64,000 nucleotides of DNA from Paenibacillus_D tarimensis_A (GTDB lineage Bacteria; Bacillota; Bacilli; Paenibacillales; Paenibacillaceae): NCBI GenBank assembly GCA_041281825.1, contig CP166298.1:6014001-6078000 (forward strand), read 5' to 3'. The first letter of the stretch is position 1. Each line of letters opens with the position of its first letter. The notes beneath the pieces were generated by a model. It was not told where the DNA came from. It worked only from the letters and a program-made list of their open reading frames with translations, and did not search any database. A program made the position numbers and the translations under genes. Below are positions 47,482-55,223 of the stretch, one piece after another.

Positions 47482-49134
47482 CTATTCGCCCGGCGGCAGC
47501 AGCCGCCACCGCCGGAGCCGGCCGGCAAGCGAAGCGCCGCCCGGGAACGCGCGCAATTCGCGCGCGCTGATGCCGCCGCAGCGCAGCAGCACGGCGGCGA
47601 AGACGACGGCGCCGACGGCTGTGCCCGTCAGCGCCAGCAGCGCCGCAGCCGCCCGCGGCGGCAGCGGCGCCATACCGAGCAGCGCTGCAACGCCGCGCTC
47701 GGCCAGCATCAGCGCCGCGGCCATGCACGCGAGCGCAAGCCCGGTGCCCGCCGCGTAGCGCTTGGCGGGCAGGCGCGCGCCTGCGGCGCGCCGGACGGCC
47801 GCTGCGCCCAGCAGAGCGGCCGCCGTGAACGCGGCGATGCCGGCATACGCCGCGCCGGCAATGCCGAACACCGGCACGAGCGCGGCGTTCAGCCCCGCCT
47901 TCAGCAGCGCTGCGAACAGCATCAGCGCAAGCGGCAGGCGCACGGCTCCCAGTCCGGGGAGCAGCGCCGCCGTAACGGCGTTTATCGTGCCTGCCGCCGC
48001 TGTGCAGCCAATCAGCGCAAAGGTCAGCGTATGCTGGTTGTCCGTATACAGCATCACATTGATCGGTTCGGCCAGCAGCGCAAGTCCGGCGCTGGCTGCG
48101 ACACCGATCCACCAGGCGAACCGGAGCGCCAGCTCCGCCTGCTGTGCCTGCCTTATATCGTCACCCTTCGCACGGGCTGCCGCAAGTGCAGGCACAATTG
48201 CCGCGGCCGCTGCACCGGCGACCATGACGACCAGCTGCACCAAAGGCTGTCCCCGGCTGTATAATCCGAACATGGTCATAATTTCCGTCTTCTCGATGCC
48301 GCTGGCTTGCAGCAGCCGGGGGACGGTGACGGCATCGACCATTCCGACGATTGGCACCGCCGCTGAACCGGCCGCGACCGGGATCGCCAGCTTCGCCAAC
48401 CTTCGCATCAATTTCGGAAATGTCTCCTGCACCTGAACGCCCTTCCCCGGATCATCCCGGGTCTTTCGGCCGTTGGTCCTCAGCCAGTACACCGTCATAA
48501 CGGCAAGGCCTGCAGCCCCGCCCGCAGCCGAGCCCGCCATTGCGCCCGCCGCCATTGCACTCTCGTTCCATCCGGCCGACAATCCGATGAACAGAAGTGC
48601 CAGCATCGCCCCGACACGCACCGTCTGCTCGGCGATTTGCGACCCTGCCGTCGGCCCCATCCGCTGCAGTCCTTGAAAGTAACCGCGCAGCGCAGCCGTT
48701 ACCGGTACAAACCAAAGCGACAACGCCGCCATCCGAATCGCGGATGCCGTATCGGGATCGCCGATCCATCCGGCTGCTTTCCCGGCACCGCTCCACATCA
48801 CGGCAAAGGTTATGGCGCCGGACAACCCAAGCAGCAGCGTACCCGCCTGCAGCACGCGCCTGAGCGCGGCCCGGTCGCCCGCTTCGGCATATTTCGACAC
48901 TAGCAGGGACACTGCGACAGGAAATCCGGCCGTAGCTACAAATAGCAACAGTTGATAAAAAGGATAAACCGCGTTGTAAATCCCGAACACTCTGTCGCCG
49001 GCCAGGTTCTGCAGGGGAATTTTCTGCATCGTGCCGATTACTTTGCTAAGCAGCGCCGCCGCTCCAAGCAGCATCGCTCCCCGCAGCCAGACCGATTCCC
49101 TTTCCGTTGGATCCCCCATCTGCAATAACTGCAC
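47482..49134 (-). CDS. spoVB: SpoVB-family polysaccharide/lipid II flippase-like protein
   Basis: The 550-residue protein has about 14 membrane helices and belongs to the MOP (MATE-like) superfamily. The N-terminal motif LLGAAALLSKVIGTMQKIPL and GIYNAVYPFYQLLLFVATAG are typical of SpoVB. SpoVB is needed for spore cortex synthesis. The start is uncertain between GTG at 49134 and ATG at 49119. The last third is extremely Ala-rich and its DNA is far more GC-rich than the flanks. Confidence 0.9.
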   Translation of the reverse strand: MQLLQMGDPTERESVWLRGAMLLGAAALLSKVIGTMQKIPLQNLAGDRVFGIYNAVYPFYQLLLFVATAGFPVAVSLLVSKYAEAGDRAALRRVLQAGTLLLGLSGAITFAVMWSGAGKAAGWIGDPDTASAIRMAALSLWFVPVTAALRGYFQGLQRMGPTAGSQIAEQTVRVGAMLALLFIGLSAGWNESAMAAGAMAGSAAGGAAGLAVMTVYWLRTNGRKTRDDPGKGVQVQETFPKLMRRLAKLAIPVAAGSAAVPIVGMVDAVTVPRLLQASGIEKTEIMTMFGLYSRGQPLVQLVVMVAGAAAAAIVPALAAARAKGDDIRQAQQAELALRFAWWIGVAASAGLALLAEPINVMLYTDNQHTLTFALIGCTAAAGTINAVTAALLPGLGAVRLPLALMLFAALLKAGLNAALVPVFGIAGAAYAGIAAFTAAALLGAAAVRRAAGARLPAKRYAAGTGLALACMAAALMLAERGVAALLGMAPLPPRAAAALLALTGTAVGAVVFAAVLLRCGGISARELRAFPGGASLAGRLRRWRLLPPGE

Positions 49135-49360
49135 CTTCCCATACCATTATCATTCTCCCATTATACTGCAAAAAACATGCGGCCGGCTTGCGAAAGTTTC
49201 CACTGCGATCAGAAGCTTAGCATACAGCAAATCAAAGTTGTCAATCAGACGCTCAAATCATCTTTATATGGTTATGGGACAGGCTTACTATTACTAGTAG
49301 ACTGTTCTTAAATATCGATTTTATGTCACGTCCGGGCGGGGGGAATAGGAACCTTAACAG
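49135..49360. other. intergenic upstream of spoVB
   Basis: This probably holds the spoVB promoter. On the minus strand there is a TATAAT near 49162 with no good -35. No gene is seen. Confidence 0.4.
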
Positions 49361-49545
49361 CTAACGGACATAAAGGCCGTTTAAACGGTCCTTTTCCGAC
49401 TTTTGAAGTTCTAACGGACATAGGTGCCGTTTAAGGGTCGGATAGACGCGTTTGGACGCCGTTTGCAATGTTTTAAGCGGCTCGAGTGACCGTTACAGGC
49501 GTAGAAACGTCTATTTTTCCTTTTAAAGGTCAGTTCTGTCCGTTA
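49361..49545. repeat. interspersed repeat C, CTAACGGACATA units
   Basis: CTAACGGACATA plus GCCGTTTAA occurs at 49361 and again at 49411, exactly 50 bp apart. TGTCCGTTA, the reverse complement of the core, lies at 49537-49545. The element therefore has inverted ends. No gene lies in it. Confidence 0.6.
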
Positions 49546-50033
49546 CACCACACTCCTGTCAGGGCCAGGGTTTCCCTTGTAGCTAGTCAGGCATCTTCTG
49601 GTTATTCAGCGACCATCATGATGGCAATATTTATGGATCGATCTACTAGCCACAACTAATTTTATAAATAGCGCAAATATTTTTTCATTGTCAGTTCCCC
49701 TCGTATTTGGAACATTGATTTTCTCCAGATAGTAGGCTATTAAACAAGTAATTCATAAGATAAGCATCAGTACTCGAACTATGTAACGCAATTATATAAA
49801 TTCTTTTCATTTGTTTGCGCCAACTAATTTCCTGAATTAGACCTATGCTTTACACCACTTCTACCATAAGTTTTACTTGCCTCACGAAAACAGTAAATAT
49901 ATCCCACTTATAATACAACTATATACCCATCAAATGTAAATAAAATATTCAACTCGGACTACATTTTATTGCATAATGTAACAATCAGATATAAATTAAA
50001 ATTGTTGGGAATCTTTGTTGAAGGTAAGGAAAT
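49546..50033. other. AT-rich non-coding stretch
   Basis: Stop codons are dense in all frames. The base composition is visibly more AT-rich than the flanking sporulation genes. No family or RNA structure was recognised. Confidence 0.5.
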
Positions 50034-50497
50034 TTGCTAAAAAACAACTTAAAATCATCCGTTGTTCATATTTCGATGCATTTACTGACTAGAGTGTTTT
50101 TATCAATAAAATCGTCCTATTTTTTTACGATTCCCGTTATTTTGACTCAACTTATGGTCTATTCTGTCTTTTACATTCTTTTCGGTTATTATTTTATGGA
50201 AGGGGAGAAATCAAAGGAGTACGTTCATTTTCCTTTATCTATTTAGCAGGATTATTTATATGGGTATTTTGTCTTATATCGTCAGCCGCAAAGGAACCCT
50301 GCCGGGGATTCTTCTGTTTGCCGGACGAAATTGTATGGATATGGTATGTTCTGTATAACAACTTTTCGTACATACTTGTTTTTTTGCCGAACGGTATCGA
50401 AAATCGGTACCTGCCCTATCTCGCATTCATTATGAATTTCATTCCATCCGCACTTATGTATGTTGGTGTAAAATTAAGACACTATTCCGTTAATTAA
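50034..50497 (+). pseudogene. frameshifted small membrane-protein gene
   Basis: One frame begins at TTG 50034 behind GGTAAGG and encodes a basic start and two hydrophobic segments (SYFFTIPVILTQLMVYSVFY) until a stop near 50246. In another frame the coding continues from about 50240 with further membrane segments (LAGLFIWVFCLISSAA, YLPYLAFIMNFIPSALMYVG) to a stop at 50497. Together they would make a protein of about 154 residues with about four helices. A single indel near 50236-50246 explains the break, either a real mutation or a sequencing error. AT-rich codon use differs from the neighbours. No family recognised. Confidence 0.6.
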
Positions 50498-50500
50498 ATA

Positions 50501-50540
50501 AGCTTCCGCATGAGTAAGTTTCCCTCTTTCTGCGGAAGCT
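50501..50540. terminator. bidirectional terminator between spoVT and the broken gene
   Basis: AGCTTCCGCA (50501-50510) and TGCGGAAGCT (50531-50540) form a 10-bp perfect stem. It serves spoVT on the minus strand and could also end the plus-strand remnant. The T run is weak. Confidence 0.7.
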
Positions 50541-50555
50541 GCTTGATTTTCCTTT

Positions 50556-51098
50556 TTATTGTTCCATTTGCTTTGCCAGGAAGCCGGCGGCGGTCTCCGA
50601 CATTTTCGTTTCCATCTGAGACATTTTCACATTTTCTTCCTTGCTGACCAGTACAACGGTTCCGATCGGATCGCCGCCGGCGATGATCGGCGCTACGACA
50701 ACGGAGCTGTACGTGTCGCTGACATCTTTCACAATTTCAAAAGAACCGCCGTTAAATTCCGTGACCGTCTTGCGGTTTTCCATGCAATTTTCCAGCAATG
50801 ATCCGATTTGTTTCTCCAGAAATTCCTTCTTCGATGCTCCGGCTAGCGCAATAATTGTATCCCGGTCCGAAATCATCGTAATATGGTTCGTGCTTTCAAA
50901 CAGAGATTCGGCATATTCCTTGGCGAAATCGCCGAGCTCACCGATCGGGGAATATTTCTTCAGAATGACCTCCCCGTCCCGGTCCACAAAAATTTCAAGC
51001 GGATCGCCTTCACGGATACGCAGCGTGCGGCGGATTTCCTTTGGAATCACCACCCGGCCGAGATCATCGATACGACGAACAATTCCAGTTGCTTTCAT
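50556..51098 (-). CDS. spoVT: stage V sporulation protein T, AbrB-family regulator
   Basis: The 180-residue regulator has the AbrB swapped-hairpin DNA-binding domain (MKATGIVRRIDDLGRVVIPK, RTLRIREGDPLEIFVD) and a C-terminal GAF-like domain. It tunes sigma-G-dependent genes in the forespore. A possible sigma-G promoter lies upstream. In B. subtilis it lies between mfd and spoVB; here the urt operon separates it from mfd. Confidence 0.97.
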   Translation of the reverse strand: MKATGIVRRIDDLGRVVIPKEIRRTLRIREGDPLEIFVDRDGEVILKKYSPIGELGDFAKEYAESLFESTNHITMISDRDTIIALAGASKKEFLEKQIGSLLENCMENRKTVTEFNGGSFEIVKDVSDTYSSVVVAPIIAGGDPIGTVVLVSKEENVKMSQMETKMSETAAGFLAKQMEQ

Positions 51099-51153
51099 TT
51101 TCTTGTTGCCCCACTTTCCTTGAAGATTTTGAATCGACTGGATATTACGGCCC

Positions 51154-51184
51154 TTCTATGTTTGATACGGTAACACTTCGTTCA
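51154..51184 (-). promoter_or_regulatory. candidate sigma-G promoter of spoVT
   Basis: TGAACG (51179-51184) and CATAGAA (51154-51160) are 18 bp apart. They resemble the sigma-G consensus (TGAATA, CATnnTA) but with mismatches. Confidence 0.35.
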
Positions 51185-51236
51185 ATTGTACGTATCGAAC
51201 GGCTTTCAGCAGGCTGTTAACGTATCAGTACTCACC

Positions 51237-51491
51237 TCAGGCTCTAGACGCAGCTTTCCGCCGCCGCCCCATGGCAATATTGGTTATTCGAATCTGACCA
51301 TAGTATTCATCCCCTCCCATTTTCTTATACATCCGCTTCGTACCGCTCATTATCACTGTAAGTTGCCGTAAGCGCCTCTTTCTCCCTGTATTTTCACTCA
51401 TATACACGATTTGAAGGATCATGTCTCCATCAGTTTCCAGAAGGTATGTCCGATGATGACGTGTGATGTCTGACTGAACCTCAACCACCAT
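51237..51491 (-). CDS. possible small basic protein, unknown
   Basis: An 84-codon frame begins MVVEVQSDITRHHRTYLLET and ends with a basic tail MGRRRKAASRA. There is no good SD before the ATG and no family is recognised. It lies between the urt terminator and spoVT. It may be a real small gene or an open frame by chance. Confidence 0.3.
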   Translation of the reverse strand: MVVEVQSDITRHHRTYLLETDGDMILQIVYMSENTGRKRRLRQLTVIMSGTKRMYKKMGGDEYYGQIRITNIAMGRRRKAASRA

Positions 51492-51569
51492 TTAAGCTTC
51501 CCTATTTCCCCGGAAATAACAAGTAATACAATGCCGGCTATCTGTTACTTGCTCATAACAATAAAAAAA

Positions 51570-51604
51570 ACACCCTGACTTATTCCCTTTTTGGGGCAGG
51601 ATGT
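51570..51604 (-). terminator. urt operon terminator
   Basis: ACATCCTG pairs with CAGGGTGT (one G-T pair), with extra CCC/GGG pairing in the loop, followed by eight T residues on the minus strand just after urtE. Confidence 0.9.
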
Positions 51605-51615
51605 TTGTTTTTCCG

Positions 51616-52311
51616 TTAAACCGTTAAATATTTTCGAATGATTTCATCGCTTAATGACGACAATTCGCCTTCCCATGCGATTGCGCCTTTCTCCAGAATA
51701 TAAAAGTAATCGCCCACGCTCTTCACGAAATCCAAGCTCTGCTCGACAAGCAGGATCGAGGTTTTGCCATCCGCCTTTATCGAACGGATCACATCCCGGA
51801 TATCGTCGACGATGGAAGGCTGGATCCCTTCGCACGGCTCATCGAGCAGCAGCAGATCCGGCTTTGAAGCCAGCGCCCGCGCGAACGCAAGCTGTTGCTG
51901 CTGGCCGCCGCTAAGATCGCCGCCCTTGCGTTCATACATCGTCGGTATAACGGGAAATTTCGCGACAGCTTCTTCAGGTATAACGCGTGTTTTGATCTTG
52001 GATGCCTCCAGACCAAGCAGCACATTCTCGAATACGGTCAGCTGCGGGAATATCTCCCGCCCTTGCGGCACGTAGCCGATTCCGCTCTTCGCTCTTTTAC
52101 CCGGCGCCGCCTTCGTCAAGTTTGCGCCGTTATACGATACGGTGCCGTTACGCGCCTTAATCAGTCCCATAATGCTTTTCATTAGCGTTGTCTTCCCGAC
52201 ACCGTTGCGCCCGAGCAAACAGACGACTTGCCCGGGCTGAACCTTGATCGTTACATTTCTTAAAATGACGCTTTCACCATACCCGGCTTCAAGCTGTTGA
52301 ATGGTTAACAT
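51616..52311 (-). CDS. urtE: urea ABC transporter ATP-binding protein UrtE
   Basis: The 231-residue ATPase has Walker A GRNGVGKTT, the Q-loop region YVPQGREIFPQLTVFENV, signature LSGGQQQQ and Walker B LLLLDEP. It is LivF-like. It is the second nucleotide-binding subunit of the UrtABCDE high-affinity urea importer. ATG at 52311 follows AAAGGCGGG; it overlaps urtD by 23 bp. Confidence 0.93.
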   Translation of the reverse strand: MLTIQQLEAGYGESVILRNVTIKVQPGQVVCLLGRNGVGKTTLMKSIMGLIKARNGTVSYNGANLTKAAPGKRAKSGIGYVPQGREIFPQLTVFENVLLGLEASKIKTRVIPEEAVAKFPVIPTMYERKGGDLSGGQQQQLAFARALASKPDLLLLDEPCEGIQPSIVDDIRDVIRSIKADGKTSILLVEQSLDFVKSVGDYFYILEKGAIAWEGELSSLSDEIIRKYLTV

Positions 52312-53065
52312 CTGCATCCCGCCTTTTTCCAAGGTACACTTCGGCTACCCGGTCGTCGCTTTGTACTTCATCCATTGTCCCTTCCTTGAGCAGCTTGCCT
52401 TCGTGCATAACGGTCACCTTGCTTGCAAAATTGCGCACAAATTCCATATCATGCTCAACAACGACAATCGACCGGCTCCGCGCTATATCATTCAGCAGCT
52501 CTCCCGTCTTGTCGGTCTCTTTATCCGTCATGCCGGCCACCGGCTCGTCAAGCAGCAGCACTTCCGGCTCCTGCATCAGCATCATGCCGATTTCAAGCCA
52601 TTGCTTCTCGCCATGCGAAAGTCCACCTGCGCGCCAGTCCGATTTTGTCTCCAGCCCGATCATCGCCAGCTGAGCCCCGACACGATCCTTTTCTTCCGAA
52701 GTCAGCTTCGCCCGCAGCGTTGCGAATACGCCGCGGTTTTGCCGCATCGCAATTTCCAGATTTTCAAATACCGTCAGCGTAGGGAAGATCGAAGGAGCCT
52801 GAAACTTCCGGCCGATGCCCAGCTCGGCGATTTGATGCTCTTTGCGCCGGGTAATGTCCACAGCACCCTGAAAAATCACTTTACCCGCAGACGGCTTTAC
52901 CTTACCGCATATGACATCGAGAATCGTCGTCTTCCCCGCTCCGTTCGGACCGATCAGAAAACGAAGCTCCCCCTTCTCGAGCTCCAGATTCATCCCTTGA
53001 ACCGCCTTGAACCCGTCAAATTCCACCGTGACGGCTTCACACTGCAGAATGACTGACTTATTCAT
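52289..53065 (-). CDS. urtD: urea ABC transporter ATP-binding protein UrtD
   Basis: The 258-residue LivG-like ATPase has Walker A GPNGAGKTT, GIGRKFQAPSIFPTLTVFEN, signature LSHGEKQWLEIGMML and Walker B LLLDEPVAGMTD. The variant signature SHGEKQW is typical of UrtD. The ATG overlaps the urtC stop (ATGA). Its SD (GGAGG) is the 3' end of an interspersed repeat that lies within urtC. Confidence 0.94.
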   Translation of the reverse strand: MNKSVILQCEAVTVEFDGFKAVQGMNLELEKGELRFLIGPNGAGKTTILDVICGKVKPSAGKVIFQGAVDITRRKEHQIAELGIGRKFQAPSIFPTLTVFENLEIAMRQNRGVFATLRAKLTSEEKDRVGAQLAMIGLETKSDWRAGGLSHGEKQWLEIGMMLMQEPEVLLLDEPVAGMTDKETDKTGELLNDIARSRSIVVVEHDMEFVRNFASKVTVMHEGKLLKEGTMDEVQSDDRVAEVYLGKRRDADVNHSTA

Positions 53066-54156
53066 GCTCTTTTCCCCTCCTTACTTAGGGATCTTTGAGC
53101 GGAGCTCAAAGTCTCTCTTCTTCTAGGCATTTTCAGCTTGTCAAACAAACCTACAGCACCTTTCGGCAGAAATACCACGACAATGACAAACAATCCGCCG
53201 AGGAAGAACAGCCATGCATCCGGATACGAGGCACTGAACTCACTTTTGGCATAATTAAGCAGGATCGCGCCAAGTGCCGCACCGATCAGTGTGCCCCGTC
53301 CGCCGATCGCCACCCACAGCACCATCTCAATCGAAGGGACAATCGCCATCATGGAAGGCGAGATAATACCGACGTGAAGCACGAACAGCATGCCCGCAAG
53401 TCCGGCAAGCCCGGCCGATATGCTGAACACGACCATCTGATAAACCGCCGGATTGTAACCGATAAAGCGGGCGCGGTTTTCACCGTCGCGGATAGCGCGA
53501 AGCACTTTGCCGAATCGGCTTTTCACGATATAACGACACAGAAGGAAAGTGCCAAGCAGCGCGATAACCGTTATAAAATAAAGCATTTTCTTCGTATCCG
53601 GCGAACTGAGCGAAACACCGAAAATTTTCGAAAAGCTCGTCAATCCGTTCGTTCCGCCCGTGTACGCCTGCTGCCCGATAAACAGCGTCACGGTAATAAT
53701 GACGAGCGCCTGCGTCAGAATCGTAAAGTAAACGCCCCGAATCCGGTTGCGGAAAGTAAAAAACCCGAGAAATAATGCAAGCAGGGCAGGGATCAGAATG
53801 CCCATGGCGACTGCAAAGCCGAAATTGCCGAACGGCTTCCAGAACCAAGGCAGCTCAGTCAGCCCGCTCCAGCCCATAAAGTCCGGCAGCCTGTCACCGC
53901 TTGCTTCCAATTTCAAATACATCCCCATAGCATAAGCGCCAAGGCCGAAAAATACCCCGTGTCCCAGACTCAATATTCCGGTGTAACCCCAGATCAGATC
54001 CAGTCCAAGCGCCACAATGGCAAAAGCAAGAAACTTGGCGAGCAGATTTAAGCGGAAATCGCTCATGTAGAGCGGCGCACTGAACAATACGGCCGCTGCG
54101 ACAGCGTAGCCGATCAATATATAAATGCGCTGGCGCGACAGAGTTTGCAATTGCAC
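53062..54156 (-). CDS. urtC: urea ABC transporter permease UrtC
   Basis: The 364-residue LivM-like permease has about ten membrane helices, including FAIVALGLDLIWGYTGILSL and GHGVFFGLGAYAMGMYLKL. The start is GTG with GAGAGGTGG upstream. The last 16 or so residues (ETLSSAQRSLSKEGKRA) are encoded by a copy of the interspersed repeat, so the native C-terminus was probably replaced or extended. The tail lies in the cytoplasm after a basic KMPRRR segment and need not harm function. Confidence 0.94.
   Translation of the reverse strand: MQLQTLSRQRIYILIGYAVAAAVLFSAPLYMSDFRLNLLAKFLAFAIVALGLDLIWGYTGILSLGHGVFFGLGAYAMGMYLKLEASGDRLPDFMGWSGLTELPWFWKPFGNFGFAVAMGILIPALLALFLGFFTFRNRIRGVYFTILTQALVIITVTLFIGQQAYTGGTNGLTSFSKIFGVSLSSPDTKKMLYFITVIALLGTFLLCRYIVKSRFGKVLRAIRDGENRARFIGYNPAVYQMVVFSISAGLAGLAGMLFVLHVGIISPSMMAIVPSIEMVLWVAIGGRGTLIGAALGAILLNYAKSEFSASYPDAWLFFLGGLFVIVVVFLPKGAVGLFDKLKMPRRRETLSSAQRSLSKEGKRA
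53081..53121 (-). repeat. SD-proximal interspersed repeat, copy 5 (inside urtC, before urtD)
   Basis: On the minus strand, one GAGAGACTTTGAG unit, the hairpin CTTTGAGCTCCGCTCAAAG and one AAGATCCCTAAGTAAGGAGG unit are present. This is the minimal form of the element. It codes for the urtC tail and ends at the urtD SD. Confidence 0.9.
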
Positions 54157-54200
54157 GTTTGACCACCTCTCATTCTTTTTGCGTACAACCTATTATGCTG

Positions 54201-55109
54201 TCAGTCCAGTGACCGCGTCTTCATTGCGACCAAACCTTTCGGCTTCCATTGCAGGAATGCGACGATACAGAGAAACACGAGCACTTTGCCGAGGGAAGCC
54301 GTCGTCCAGTATTCGAACAGCGTATTTGCAAGACCAATTCCTAACGCCCCGAAAATCGTGCCGACAAGCTTGCCGACGCCGCCCATTACAACGACCATAA
54401 ACGCATCCACGATGTAATACGTACCGAGCGCGGGTCCGATCGGCCCCATCAACGTAAGGGCACACCCGGCAATGCCGGCAATACCCGAACCGATCGCGAA
54501 CGTCGTCGCATCGACGCGGCGGGTAGAAATACCAAGGCATGCCGCCATCTCCCGATTTTGCATGACCGCCCGCATCCGGCGTCCTGCGTGGCTGCGGTAG
54601 ATGTAGAGGAACATTGCAAATAATGTAACGACAACAAGACCGATGATAAACAACCTTTTATATGGAAAGACAATTCCTTCCGCGATTCTCCAGCCTCCGT
54701 CCAGCCAGGTCGGACTCTTAACCGCAACGTTCGGTGCGCCGAATATCGTTCGCGCCAGCTGCTGCAGCACAAGCGCCACACCCCATGTTGCGAGCAGGCT
54801 GTCGAGGGGCCTTCCGTACAAGAAACGGATGAGCGTCGACTCCAGGATCAGACCGAACAGAAAGGCAATCAGAAAGCTGACCGGTATCGCTAACACGAAG
54901 TACCAATTAAACATGGAGGAAGGAAGGTATGCGTTAAATAAATTTTGCGTTAAATAAGTCGAGTAGGCGCCGATCATAATCAATTCGCCGTGTGCCATAT
55001 TGATGACATTCATCAGTCCGAACGTAATCGCAAGACCTAAAGCGATGAGCAGCAAAATCGAGCTGACGCTGAGCCCGTTAAATAGCTGACCAATGATGAC
55101 CTCCATCAT
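54201..55109 (-). CDS. urtB: urea ABC transporter permease UrtB
   Basis: The 302-residue LivH-like permease has about eight membrane helices, with GLAITFGLMNVINMAHGELI near the start and GMGGVGKLVGTIFGALGIGL-like loops (VVVMGGVGKLVGTIFGA) near the end. It forms the membrane channel with UrtC. ATG at 55109 or the next codon follows GGGGTGAT. Confidence 0.94.
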   Translation of the reverse strand: MMEVIIGQLFNGLSVSSILLLIALGLAITFGLMNVINMAHGELIMIGAYSTYLTQNLFNAYLPSSMFNWYFVLAIPVSFLIAFLFGLILESTLIRFLYGRPLDSLLATWGVALVLQQLARTIFGAPNVAVKSPTWLDGGWRIAEGIVFPYKRLFIIGLVVVTLFAMFLYIYRSHAGRRMRAVMQNREMAACLGISTRRVDATTFAIGSGIAGIAGCALTLMGPIGPALGTYYIVDAFMVVVMGGVGKLVGTIFGALGIGLANTLFEYWTTASLGKVLVFLCIVAFLQWKPKGLVAMKTRSLD

Positions 55110-55151
55110 ATCACCCCGTTCTATACTTTGTTATCTGGATTTAAAATAGAG

Positions 55152-55185
55152 AGGGAAGCGTCCGGCAGCATCCGAACACTTCCCT
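55152..55185 (-). repeat. strong hairpin between urtA and urtB
   Basis: AGGGAAGTGTTCGG and CCGGACGCTTCCCT form a 14-bp stem (three G-T pairs) with a six-base loop on the minus strand, and no T run follows. It is likely to protect the 3' end of urtA mRNA or partly stop transcription, giving more binding protein than permease. Confidence 0.7.
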
Positions 55186-55223
55186 CGCTCCTGGTATACA
55201 ATAGAGTGCCGCTTGCCGGATCG

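Noticed and set aside
47762..48436. Long Ala-rich plus-strand frame opposite spoVB
   Set aside because: It arises from the extreme GC content of the spoVB 3' part; there is no SD and no recognisable product.
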